From: Virgibacillus_N oceani_A
GTDB lineage: Bacteria > Bacillota > Bacilli > Bacillales > Amphibacillaceae
Assembly (NCBI GenBank): GCA_041521345.1
Contig: JBGOHB010000013.1
Direction: 5' to 3' (one strand)
Length of the DNA stretch: 64,000 bases
Shown here: in pieces, positions 53,521-60,839 of the stretch
Layout of the letters: the number at the start of each line of letters is the position of its first letter
How positions within the stretch are numbered: position 1 is the stretch's first letter
Program-made: the position numbers and the translations under genes
Notes under the pieces: generated by a model
Seen by the model: the letters and a program-made list of their open reading frames with translations, nothing else
Told to the model about the DNA's origin: nothing
Databases searched by the model: none

Positions 53521-55044
53521 TTATTCACCAATAAAGCCTTCTTCTTCTAAAAATTCTCGTGCTACATCATTTGCTGAGGCGTCTTCATAATCAACCTGAT
53601 AATTCATTTCCCGCATTTCCTCATCAGTGATTCTTCCGCTAAGCTGATTCAGAATCTGTTCCAGTTCAGGATATTCATCCAATGTTTCATTCTTTAATAA
53701 GGGAGCACCCTGATATGGCGGAAATAAATTTTCCGGATCATCCAATGTCACTAATTCTAATTCTATCATATAACTCTCCGTTGCATAAGCATCTATGATA
53801 TCTACTTCACTGTTTTCTATCGCTCCCTGTCTGATACCCGGTTCCATTGTCCGTACTTCGGCAATATCAAGGTTGTAAATATCCTGCATTCCTACATATC
53901 CATCGTATCTGTCATTAAATTCCAGCGTAAATCCGGCAACCGTCTCGTCTTCTATTTGCTGCAGGTCGCCAATTTCCTCAAGGTTATGCGTGTCAGCAAA
54001 TTCCTGGGTTGTGGCCACTGTATACGTATTGTTAAAAGCCATTGGCTGCAATAATGCCATGTCATACATATCGTTCATTCCATCCCTGGCCTGTTCATAA
54101 ACCGCTTCTGCTTCATTGCTGTCTGCTTCATCTTCCATATGTGTTACAATCGCCGTTCCAGTAAATTCAGGAAAAACATCTATACTCCCTTCTTCAAGCG
54201 CACTAAATACGAATGCAGTCTTTCCAAGGCCCGGCTCCAGCTCAACGGTTAAATCCGTTTCCTCTTCAATTAATAGCTGATACATGTTGATTAAAATATT
54301 CGGTTCTGCACCTAATTTCCCGCCAATAACCAAATCAGCTCTATCCGAATTGATAAACAGCGGAGTAAAAACAACCAGGAAAACGATCACCAGCATAGCA
54401 ACAAATGATTTAACGCCGAATTTTTTGGAGACATGTTCAAAGCCCCTTAAAATAAAGTCCAGTGCAATAGCCAATAATGCGGCTGGTATCGCACCAAGAA
54501 TGATTAAATTAATATCAGCTCCCCGGTCAAGCCCAAGAAGGATAATTTCACCCAGTCCCCCAGCTCCAATCAAGGCAGCAATTGTAGTTGTTCCTACGAT
54601 TAGAACCATTGACGTACGAATTCCTGCCATGATTACAGGAGTAGCAATTGGCAGCTCGACCTTTGTTAAACGCCTGAACGAGGACATTCCCATCCCTGTC
54701 GCGGCTTCTTTTAAAGCGGGATCAACCTCGTTTATACCTGTATATACATTTCTAAGAATAGGAAGCAGCCCATATAAAGTTAAAGCAATAATAGCCGGCG
54801 TAGTACCTATCCCCAAAAATGGAATTAAAAATGCCAGGACTGCTAAACTCGGGATTGTTTGCATAATAGCAGATAAACCAATAATTGGCTCAGCTGTACG
54901 GTGATACCTTGTAAGCAGTAAACCGAGCGGGACAGCAATAAACATTGCAATCAGCAAAGAAATAAGTGATATCTGCAGATGCTCCCATATTTTTTCAAGC
55001 AGCATATCCTGACGGTTCTGAAAAACGGAGATAAATTCACTCAT
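53521..55044 (-). CDS. ABC transporter, permease fused to substrate-binding domain (OpuC-like)
   Basis: A 507-residue fusion: permease (about 1-210, six helices; EAA-type motif EAATGMGMSSFRRLTKVELPIATPVIMAG in part) and a tethered extracytoplasmic binding domain (about 235-507; DVFPEFTGTAIV). Equivalent to OpuCB plus OpuCC. The substrate should be a quaternary amine such as glycine betaine or carnitine; fused types in other genera (EgtU) take ergothioneine. Start ATG 55044 overlaps the ATPase stop (TGATG). Confidence 0.87.
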   Translation of the reverse strand: MSEFISVFQNRQDMLLEKIWEHLQISLISLLIAMFIAVPLGLLLTRYHRTAEPIIGLSAIMQTIPSLAVLAFLIPFLGIGTTPAIIALTLYGLLPILRNVYTGINEVDPALKEAATGMGMSSFRRLTKVELPIATPVIMAGIRTSMVLIVGTTTIAALIGAGGLGEIILLGLDRGADINLIILGAIPAALLAIALDFILRGFEHVSKKFGVKSFVAMLVIVFLVVFTPLFINSDRADLVIGGKLGAEPNILINMYQLLIEEETDLTVELEPGLGKTAFVFSALEEGSIDVFPEFTGTAIVTHMEDEADSNEAEAVYEQARDGMNDMYDMALLQPMAFNNTYTVATTQEFADTHNLEEIGDLQQIEDETVAGFTLEFNDRYDGYVGMQDIYNLDIAEVRTMEPGIRQGAIENSEVDIIDAYATESYMIELELVTLDDPENLFPPYQGAPLLKNETLDEYPELEQILNQLSGRITDEEMREMNYQVDYEDASANDVAREFLEEEGFIGE

Positions 55045-56108
55045 CACTGAACCACCCCGTTTTCCATCTTAGTTTTACTTTTTAAAAAGAATACAATATC
55101 TTTATAAGTTAAAACACCTACTAACGTTTTATCTTTTAAAACGGGATAAATTAATTGATCATTTTCTTCAATAGTCTCTGCAGCTTTATACAGAGGCATA
55201 TCATTTTCTAATGTCTTTAAACTGAAGTGTCCTCCATCTATTACTCCTCCTTCGTAATAGTAATTTTCATCTCGAAGAATGAGCATATGTGATTTGGGAT
55301 AATTTCCTGTTTCAACGTTTTCTTTTGTAACAACATATTCACTATCTGGATTAGCTATAACATCTACTGCGGTAAGCCATGGTGACTTGCGCTCACCGAT
55401 AAATTCTTTCACAAAGTCTGTTTTAGGATGCAGAATTAATGCTTGAGGCACATCATATTGAATGATCCCCCCTTCCTTCATTAACACGACTTTATCTCCG
55501 AGTGCCATCGCTTCGTCCATATCATGTGTGACAAATAGAATTGTTTTTCTAATTTCTTTCTGCAAATTGCGGATATCCTCCTGCAGCTGCTCCCTGCTGA
55601 TGGGATCGAGTGCACTGAAAGGCTCGTCCATCAGGATAATATCAGGATCAGCAGCCAGTGCCCTGGCAACGCCTATCCGCTGCTGCTGTCCACCGGATAA
55701 CTCCGTGGGGAATCTGTTTTCATATGTGGCTGGATCAAGCCCAACCATATCCAATAATTCATTTGTTCTTTTTCGAATAGCTGAACGTTTCCATTTTTTC
55801 ATTTCCGGTACAACGGCTATGTTTTCACTGATTGTCATGTGGGGAAATAAAGCAATCTCCTGTAGTACATAGCCGATATTCCAGCGCAATTCATTGATGT
55901 CATAATTATTAATATCCTTATCATTGATAAAGATAGAGCCTGACGTTGGCTCGATAAGTCTGTTGACCATTTTCATTGCTGTTGTTTTACCACAGCCACT
56001 GGGTCCGATTAATGTTACTATTTCACTGCTTTCCACTTTAAAAGATATATTTTTTATTGCTTCTGTACCATCCGGATATGTTTTTGATACGTGCTTAAAC
56101 TCTATCAT
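55044..56108 (-). CDS. opuCA: ABC transporter ATPase with CBS domains (OpuCA-like)
   Basis: A 354-residue ATP-binding subunit. Walker A GPSGCGKTT, Q-loop, LSGGQQQRIGVARAL, Walker B ILMDEPFSALD and H-switch VTHDMDEA are all present; the C-terminal third (about 250-340) has CBS-type segments that sense ionic strength in OpuA. It is coupled to the permease gene. AGGAGGAAT precedes ATG 56108 on the minus strand. Confidence 0.9.
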   Translation of the reverse strand: MIEFKHVSKTYPDGTEAIKNISFKVESSEIVTLIGPSGCGKTTAMKMVNRLIEPTSGSIFINDKDINNYDINELRWNIGYVLQEIALFPHMTISENIAVVPEMKKWKRSAIRKRTNELLDMVGLDPATYENRFPTELSGGQQQRIGVARALAADPDIILMDEPFSALDPISREQLQEDIRNLQKEIRKTILFVTHDMDEAMALGDKVVLMKEGGIIQYDVPQALILHPKTDFVKEFIGERKSPWLTAVDVIANPDSEYVVTKENVETGNYPKSHMLILRDENYYYEGGVIDGGHFSLKTLENDMPLYKAAETIEENDQLIYPVLKDKTLVGVLTYKDIVFFLKSKTKMENGVVQ

Positions 56109-56285
56109 GTAATTCCTCCAATATGAAACACTCTAATGCTGTTTTATACCCCGATTTCATAATATTTAAACATATCTCCTCTCTTTTTAAAGATATCTGC
56201 CATTTTAGGTTCTTTCCAATAGCACTTCATGCTAAAATAAGTATCATAACCATTTTATAAATTAATGATGAAAGTAGGAAGTTAG

Positions 56286-56867
56286 ATGGAATATATTATT
56301 TTTGCTATTATTGCCTATTTACTCGGATCGATTCCCTCCGCACTTGTAGTGGGAAAACTTTTTTATAAGATAGATATACGGGAGCACGGCAGCGGCAACC
56401 TCGGAGCAACGAATACCTTTCGCGTTTTAGGGGTAAAAGCAGGGATCGCTGTGACCCTTGCTGATATTTTAAAAGGAACAATTGCCGTGTTAATACCACT
56501 ATTATTCAGCGCTGATGTATACGGGTTAGCAATCGGTCTATTCGCTGTAGCCGGACATACCTATCCAGTATTTGCTAAATTTAGAGGCGGTAAAGCCGTA
56601 GCAACATCCGGAGGGATTATTTTAGGTATTAATCCCATTTTATTTCTGATTATGATCATTACTTTTATCTTAACTTTATATTTATCCAAATATGTTTCAC
56701 TTTCTTCCATGATAACTGGTATAGTTGCAGTTATTGTTTCCATTATTTTTCAGGATACAGGGCTTACTATCGTAATTGCAATTTTAACTGCGTTTGTGTT
56801 TTATAGACATAAAGCAAATTTGAAACGAATTAAAAATAAGACAGAGCCAAAAATAAAATGGATGTAG
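56286..56867 (+). CDS. plsY: Acyl-phosphate:glycerol-3-phosphate acyltransferase PlsY
   Basis: Membrane enzyme (193 aa, five helices) making lysophosphatidate, the first step of phospholipid synthesis. Family motifs: AYLLGSIPSALVVGK, REHGSGNLGATNTFRVLG, and GHTYPVFAKFRGGKAVATSGG. Divergent from the transporter genes; the same place as B. subtilis yneS. Confidence 0.95.
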   Translation: MEYIIFAIIAYLLGSIPSALVVGKLFYKIDIREHGSGNLGATNTFRVLGVKAGIAVTLADILKGTIAVLIPLLFSADVYGLAIGLFAVAGHTYPVFAKFRGGKAVATSGGIILGINPILFLIMIITFILTLYLSKYVSLSSMITGIVAVIVSIIFQDTGLTIVIAILTAFVFYRHKANLKRIKNKTEPKIKWM

Positions 56868-56949
56868 ATACTGATAAACCAATAAATTGAATAATAAATT
56901 TTCGTAAAGTATACTTGTTTTTAGCTTAACAGAGAAAGGGGATTATGTT

Positions 56950-57876
56950 ATGTACAGTCTCAAAACATTCCCGCAAAAAAAAATGCCAAATAAAGCACAA
57001 AGACATAAATTATTCGGGTCTGTTGAACCCGCCCCTCGAACAAAGCCTGTCGAAAAACAAGATATGGCAGACTTGCAAAACACAAAAAAGGATTTTTTAT
57101 TCGACTTGGATGCAGTTGGCATAACCAATGTGAAATATCCGATCATAGTGGAAAGTAATCTGAAACCAGATGAACAAACAACAGTGGCTGCATTTACCCT
57201 TACTTCCGGGTTGAAGCAAACAAGTAAAGGCACGAATATGAGTCGATTCACAGAAGTTTTAACAGCCTATTCAGAAAATGGGTTTCGTGTTGATATAAAA
57301 AGCCTGAGAAGCTTTACAAAAGCACTGGCCGATCGCCTTGAGCAAGATGATACTGAGGTGGAAATTTCCTTTCCATGGTTTTTCCAGCAAAACAGTCCAC
57401 ATACGGGGCTTTCAGGCATGAATCATGCAGATGTTTCCATTACAGTTTCTTATAACCGGGAAAACGGGTATACCCTATCGGGGTCACTTTCCGCTCTAAT
57501 TGCCACTTTATGTCCCTGCTCCAAAGAAATAAGCGAGTACAGCGCACACAATCAGCGAGGCCAAATAACAATGGAAATTGACTTTGGCGAGGATTTCGAT
57601 GAGGCAGAGATAGATTGGAAAGAAAAACTGCTGGAAGCGGCCGAAAGCAATGCAAGTGCAAAATTATATCCTGTACTGAAAAGGCCTGATGAAAAAATAG
57701 TAACGGAGACAGCATATGAAAACCCGCGCTTTGTGGAAGATATGGTCCGTTTGGTTGCGGCAGACTTATATGAAATGCCTTTCGTAACAAAATTCAAAGT
57801 GTCATGCCGCAACGAAGAATCTATTCATATGCACGATGCCATTGCTTCAGTAACTTTTGACAAAGAAATCAGTTAA
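56950..57876 (+). CDS. folE2: GTP cyclohydrolase IB (FolE2)
   Basis: Alternative, metal-flexible GTP cyclohydrolase (308 aa) for folate biosynthesis. Key features: SVEPAPRTKPVEKQDMADLQN-like opening, SLRSFTKALADRL, and CPCSKEISEYSAHNQRG with the catalytic Cys. In B. subtilis it is induced by zinc starvation; I found no clear Zur box upstream. No folE1 is visible in the window. yidD follows on the same strand. Confidence 0.94.
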   Translation: MYSLKTFPQKKMPNKAQRHKLFGSVEPAPRTKPVEKQDMADLQNTKKDFLFDLDAVGITNVKYPIIVESNLKPDEQTTVAAFTLTSGLKQTSKGTNMSRFTEVLTAYSENGFRVDIKSLRSFTKALADRLEQDDTEVEISFPWFFQQNSPHTGLSGMNHADVSITVSYNRENGYTLSGSLSALIATLCPCSKEISEYSAHNQRGQITMEIDFGEDFDEAEIDWKEKLLEAAESNASAKLYPVLKRPDEKIVTETAYENPRFVEDMVRLVAADLYEMPFVTKFKVSCRNEESIHMHDAIASVTFDKEIS

Positions 57877-57980
57877 CCCGGATCTGCAATTCAAAATATA
57901 GAAAAATGTTTTCAGCTGGAGTATAATCTTATGTAGGGAACCAAGCGTAGCCAAACTTTAATAAGAAGGTTATATAAACA

Positions 57981-58211
57981 ATGAAATATATTTTTATTGG
58001 GTTGATTAAATTTTACCGGGCTGCCGTTAGCCCGTTCAAGCCTCCTTCCTGCCGTTTTCATCCAACCTGTTCCGAATATGGCCTGGAAGCTTTTAAACGG
58101 TTTGGAGCTATAAAGGGAGCTTATTTAACAGTCATCAGAATAAGTAAATGCCACCCCTTTCACCCGGGTGGAGTGGATTTAGTGCCGGAAAAGAAAGAGA
58201 AAAACCGTTAA
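57981..58211 (+). CDS. yidD: Membrane protein insertion factor YidD
   Basis: A 76-residue protein with the family motifs FYRAAVSPFKPPSCRFHPTCSEYGLEAF (in outline, 12-39) and CHPFHPGGVD near the end. It helps YidC/Oxa1 insertion of membrane proteins. AGAAGG precedes ATG 57981. yneR follows 25 bases later. Confidence 0.93.
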   Translation: MKYIFIGLIKFYRAAVSPFKPPSCRFHPTCSEYGLEAFKRFGAIKGAYLTVIRISKCHPFHPGGVDLVPEKKEKNR

Positions 58212-58236
58212 TCCCCTGAATAAGGAGATGACTTCG

Positions 58237-58527
58237 ATGAATTTGCAAATGGCTAAAGAAGCCGCCCAATGGTATAAAAATGAATTAGAATTAAGTGAAG
58301 GTGCATATTTACGATTCTTTGTTCGCTACGGATTTGGCGGACATATTCCGGGCTTTTCGATAGGCGTACAACAAGTTGTCCCAACCGATATTTTTTCTTC
58401 GGCAGATTTAGAAGGAATTACATTCTTTATAGAAAATAAAGATGCATGGTATTTCGATGGATATGATTTGCATGTAACCTTTAACGATAAAATGCAGGAA
58501 GCTAAATTTGAATACGTACCAAAATAA
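58237..58527 (+). CDS. yneR: HesB-like protein YneR
   Basis: A 96-residue member of the HesB/YneR family: LQMAKEAAQWYKNELEL, LRFFVRYGFGG, PGFSIGVQ and ITFFIENKDAWYFDGYDL. The Fe-S scaffold Cys of IscA are missing, as is normal for YneR. AAGGAG at 58222-58227 fits ATG 58237, not ATG 58228, which touches it. A terminator follows. Confidence 0.88.
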   Translation: MNLQMAKEAAQWYKNELELSEGAYLRFFVRYGFGGHIPGFSIGVQQVVPTDIFSSADLEGITFFIENKDAWYFDGYDLHVTFNDKMQEAKFEYVPK

Positions 58528-58550
58528 GGCGCTGAGAGAGCGCCTTATTT
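58522..58550. terminator. Terminator after yneR, shared with yneQ
   Basis: AATAAGGCGCT / AGCGCCTTATT, 5-base loop, T-rich on the plus strand and also T-rich on the minus. Confidence 0.82.
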
Positions 58551-58556
58551 GTAGCA

Positions 58557-58856
58557 TTATATACGGAATTTCTTTATCTGTTCCCACTTTTCTTCTTTTA
58601 TTAAAATTTCTTTTTGCCACTCGCCAAACAGATCAAAATGCGGGTAATTTTCATCATTATGTACCCATTTTTCCTTAAGTCCGTACTTCTTTCCCCAAGC
58701 TATGAGTTTTTCGATATCATTGCAGCCGACCTTTGTAACCGAATCACAGCCTGGAAATCGATCATCAACCCAGTAATGAGTCAGTATGGCAATCTTTCCG
58801 CTTTGCACTTCTTGTTTCCACATCTTTAACTCTTCTCTTTTTATGCCAAAAGCCAT
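58557..58856 (-). CDS. yneQ: YneQ-like protein
   Basis: A 99-residue soluble protein. Segments HYWVDDRFPGCDSVTKVGC and YPHFDLFGEWQKEILIKEEKW (outline of 73-93) match my memory of YneQ, role unknown. It starts with ATG 58856, two bases after the yneP stop, so the genes are coupled. Confidence 0.8.
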   Translation of the reverse strand: MAFGIKREELKMWKQEVQSGKIAILTHYWVDDRFPGCDSVTKVGCNDIEKLIAWGKKYGLKEKWVHNDENYPHFDLFGEWQKEILIKEEKWEQIKKFRI

Positions 58857-58858
58857 AT

Positions 58859-59281
58859 CTATACTCCTTCAATCTGTTTGAGATATGCTGCATGCCAATC
58901 AGGGAAAGTTTTTCTAAGGGATAAGGGGCGAAATTTATCTTTTCTTACAATAACATGTTCTGTTGTACCGCTTACTCCTGTATTACCTGATTCATCAATA
59001 ATCTGGTAGCCGTATATTGTACGTATTCCATTATATTTTTCAATCCATGTTTCAATGATAGCTTTTTCACCGTAGCGAAAGGGGCTTTTAAATTTCAGTT
59101 TTGCATCAATTACAGGTGACACAATATTGTTCTTTTCCATATCAGCATAACTGAATCCCATGGATTCTATAAATTTTGTACGCCCAATTTCAAACCACAC
59201 AAGATAGTTGCCATGATACACTACACCCATTTGATCTGTCTCCTGATACCTGACCTCTACTGTTGTTCTAACTTTATTCAA
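58859..59281 (-). CDS. yneP: Acyl-CoA thioesterase (YneP, 4HBT family)
   Basis: Hotdog-fold thioesterase (140 aa): VRYQETDQMGVVYHGNYLVWFEIGR has the catalytic Asp and family HxNY; ISP/VIDAKLKFKSPFRYGE follows. GGGAGGG is 8 bases before TTG 59281; the ATG-started frame to 59311 lacks such a site. First gene of yneP-yneQ. Confidence 0.9.
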   Translation of the reverse strand: MNKVRTTVEVRYQETDQMGVVYHGNYLVWFEIGRTKFIESMGFSYADMEKNNIVSPVIDAKLKFKSPFRYGEKAIIETWIEKYNGIRTIYGYQIIDESGNTGVSGTTEHVIVRKDKFRPLSLRKTFPDWHAAYLKQIEGV

Positions 59282-59358
59282 ACTATAATCCCTCCCACAA
59301 CATAATAACATACAGATAGAAACTTTTTGTTCCGAATAACCCCCTTAACTTTCATTTA

Positions 59359-59394
59359 AAAAGCCCTTAGCAATAAACTAAAGCTAAAGGCTTA
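59359..59394 (-). terminator. Terminator of tlp
   Basis: AAGCCTTTAGC / GCTAAGGGCTT on the minus strand, then TTTTTAAA. Confidence 0.82.
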
Positions 59395-59406
59395 TCAATA
59401 TTATTT

Positions 59407-59637
59407 TTAGTTACTGTCATGGTATTCATCTGTAATTTCTTCTCTCATGCCTTCAATTGCTTCTTCGCGGCGTTTATTTTTCTCAATAATTTGCTGTCTC
59501 TCCTCACCTGAAGCAAACTCCACAGTATCATGGGCTTCTTCAAGGTTTTCAATCGTCTCCTGAACCATACGCTGCAGTTTTTCTACATTATCACTTCGAT
59601 CATCAGGATTGGGTTGTGTATTTTCCTTATCAGGCAT
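59407..59637 (-). CDS. tlp: Small acid-soluble spore protein Tlp
   Basis: A 76-residue, highly charged helical spore protein: PNPDDRSDNVEKLQRMVQ and EERQQIIEKNKRREEAIEGMR are the hallmarks. I used ATG 59637, 7 bases after GGAG, since ATG 59643 overlaps it. Tlp is made in the forespore. In B. subtilis sspN precedes it; here that place holds the FbpB-like ORF. Confidence 0.9.
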   Translation of the reverse strand: MPDKENTQPNPDDRSDNVEKLQRMVQETIENLEEAHDTVEFASGEERQQIIEKNKRREEAIEGMREEITDEYHDSN

Positions 59638-59733
59638 ACTCATTCTCCTTTTTTAAATAATCTATTTGTATTTTCTCTAAGAAAGGTTACATGTATACTA
59701 GAAAAAATTACCTGAGTCCATTTCTAAGAAGCA

Positions 59734-59772
59734 ACAAAAAAGTCTCTTCCCTAACAAAGGAAAAAGACTTCT
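59734..59772 (-). terminator. Terminator of the FbpB-like gene
   Basis: Minus strand AAGTCTTTTTCC / GGGAAGAGACTT (small internal mismatch), then TTTT. Confidence 0.72.
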
Positions 59773-59775
59773 AAA

Positions 59776-59925
59776 TTATTGAGCTTCTTTTTGATTCTGT
59801 GTATTTTTGTTTATTCTTTTTTCAATATTTTGCTCGATCTTCTCCATCAATAGCCGGTCTTTTAATATTTGCTGTCTGTTCTCACTGACTAATTCATCAA
59901 AAGATAGTTTTCTTTTTAAAGAAAT
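59776..59925 (-). CDS. FbpB-family small basic protein with probable ATT start
   Basis: The minus strand codes for 49 residues, beginning ISLKRKLSFDELVSENRQQI and going on KDRLLMEKIEQNIEKRIN, the pattern of the FbpB (Fur-regulated basic protein) family. No ATG, GTG or TTG stands at the right place; AAGGAGTG lies 9 bases before ATT 59925, and the nearby ATG is in another frame and stops after four codons. Either ATT is used or the start has been lost. FbpB proteins work with an sRNA in iron sparing. Confidence 0.72.
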   Translation of the reverse strand: MSLKRKLSFDELVSENRQQILKDRLLMEKIEQNIEKRINKNTQNQKEAQ

Positions 59926-60013
59926 GGCATTTCACTCCTTTTAGAAGCAGTATTGCCATTCCTGTAAATTTATATAACAAATGCCACAAAATAAGTTAGA
60001 CCAAATCAGCCTA

Positions 60014-60601
60014 TTAATTCATGGAGTCAACCATTTCCTCCATAAACTCATAAGTCATGGCGCCGATTTTCCTTGGATGTTGTATTGTTCCGTCTGTACC
60101 AATAAAATAGGTGGTAGGAACTGCGACGGCACCCTTGTAGGCATCACTTACTTCAGAATCCCCATCAAGCAGCACCGGAAAAGTGTATTGAAATTCCTCA
60201 ATATATTCTTCCGGTTTAGAATCGTTTGTTTCAGTTTCCAATAAATTAACAGCTAATATTTCAACTTCATCCTTATTATTATCATAGAACTCCTGCATTT
60301 CAGGCATTTCCTCACGACAAGGTCCACACCATGTAGCCCAAAAGTTAAGGATTACCTTTTTACCCCTCAGCTCGGATAACTGTACTTTATCGCCATCCAA
60401 TGTTTCCAATTCAAAATCAGGGGCGGTTTCATCCGGGTCAATACCGGATGCCTCTTCCGGCATGTTTCCTTCATCTATGAAAACATCTCCCTGGTCATTA
60501 TAATCGTCTGAACCGGTTGTAGATTGATCACTTACATAATTAAAAATGACTACTCCGGCTAATACCAATATCAAACCAATGCCAAATATTTGTTTAACCA
60601 T
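60014..60601 (-). CDS. yneN: Thioredoxin-like membrane-anchored protein (YneN/ResA type)
   Basis: A 195-residue protein with an N-terminal anchor helix, an acidic spacer and a TlpA/ResA-like thioredoxin domain with NFWATWCGPCREEMP. Extracytoplasmic disulfide reduction is expected. AAGGAG is 7 bases before ATG 60601. Its neighbour acnA is the same as in B. subtilis (yneN-citB). Confidence 0.9.
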   Translation of the reverse strand: MVKQIFGIGLILVLAGVVIFNYVSDQSTTGSDDYNDQGDVFIDEGNMPEEASGIDPDETAPDFELETLDGDKVQLSELRGKKVILNFWATWCGPCREEMPEMQEFYDNNKDEVEILAVNLLETETNDSKPEEYIEEFQYTFPVLLDGDSEVSDAYKGAVAVPTTYFIGTDGTIQHPRKIGAMTYEFMEEMVDSMN

Positions 60602-60791
60602 ATACAAACTCCTTATACGAAGGTTTAAGCAAGGTTTTAGCACTTATCTTATGCATTATAACTGCTTATAAAATCATTCCAAGTTCCGCTGTCATATTCA
60701 CACCATGATTTATAGATTATATATCCTCATCGTATGTTTAAATAGGCAAAATGTAAAGATATTACATGGTTTGTTCGAAAAGAATTCATAA

Positions 60792-60822
60792 AATAAGCCC
60801 CCACAATACACATTGTGAGGGC
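60792..60822 (-). terminator. Terminator of acnA
   Basis: Minus strand CCCTCACAAT / ATTGTGGGGG with a 4-base loop, then CTTATTTT. Confidence 0.75.
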
Positions 60823-60839
60823 CAGGTGCAAAATATCTA

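Noticed and set aside
56869..56949. Zur box upstream of folE2
   Set aside because: TCGTAAAGTATACTTG only weakly resembles the dyad; no inverted half-site.
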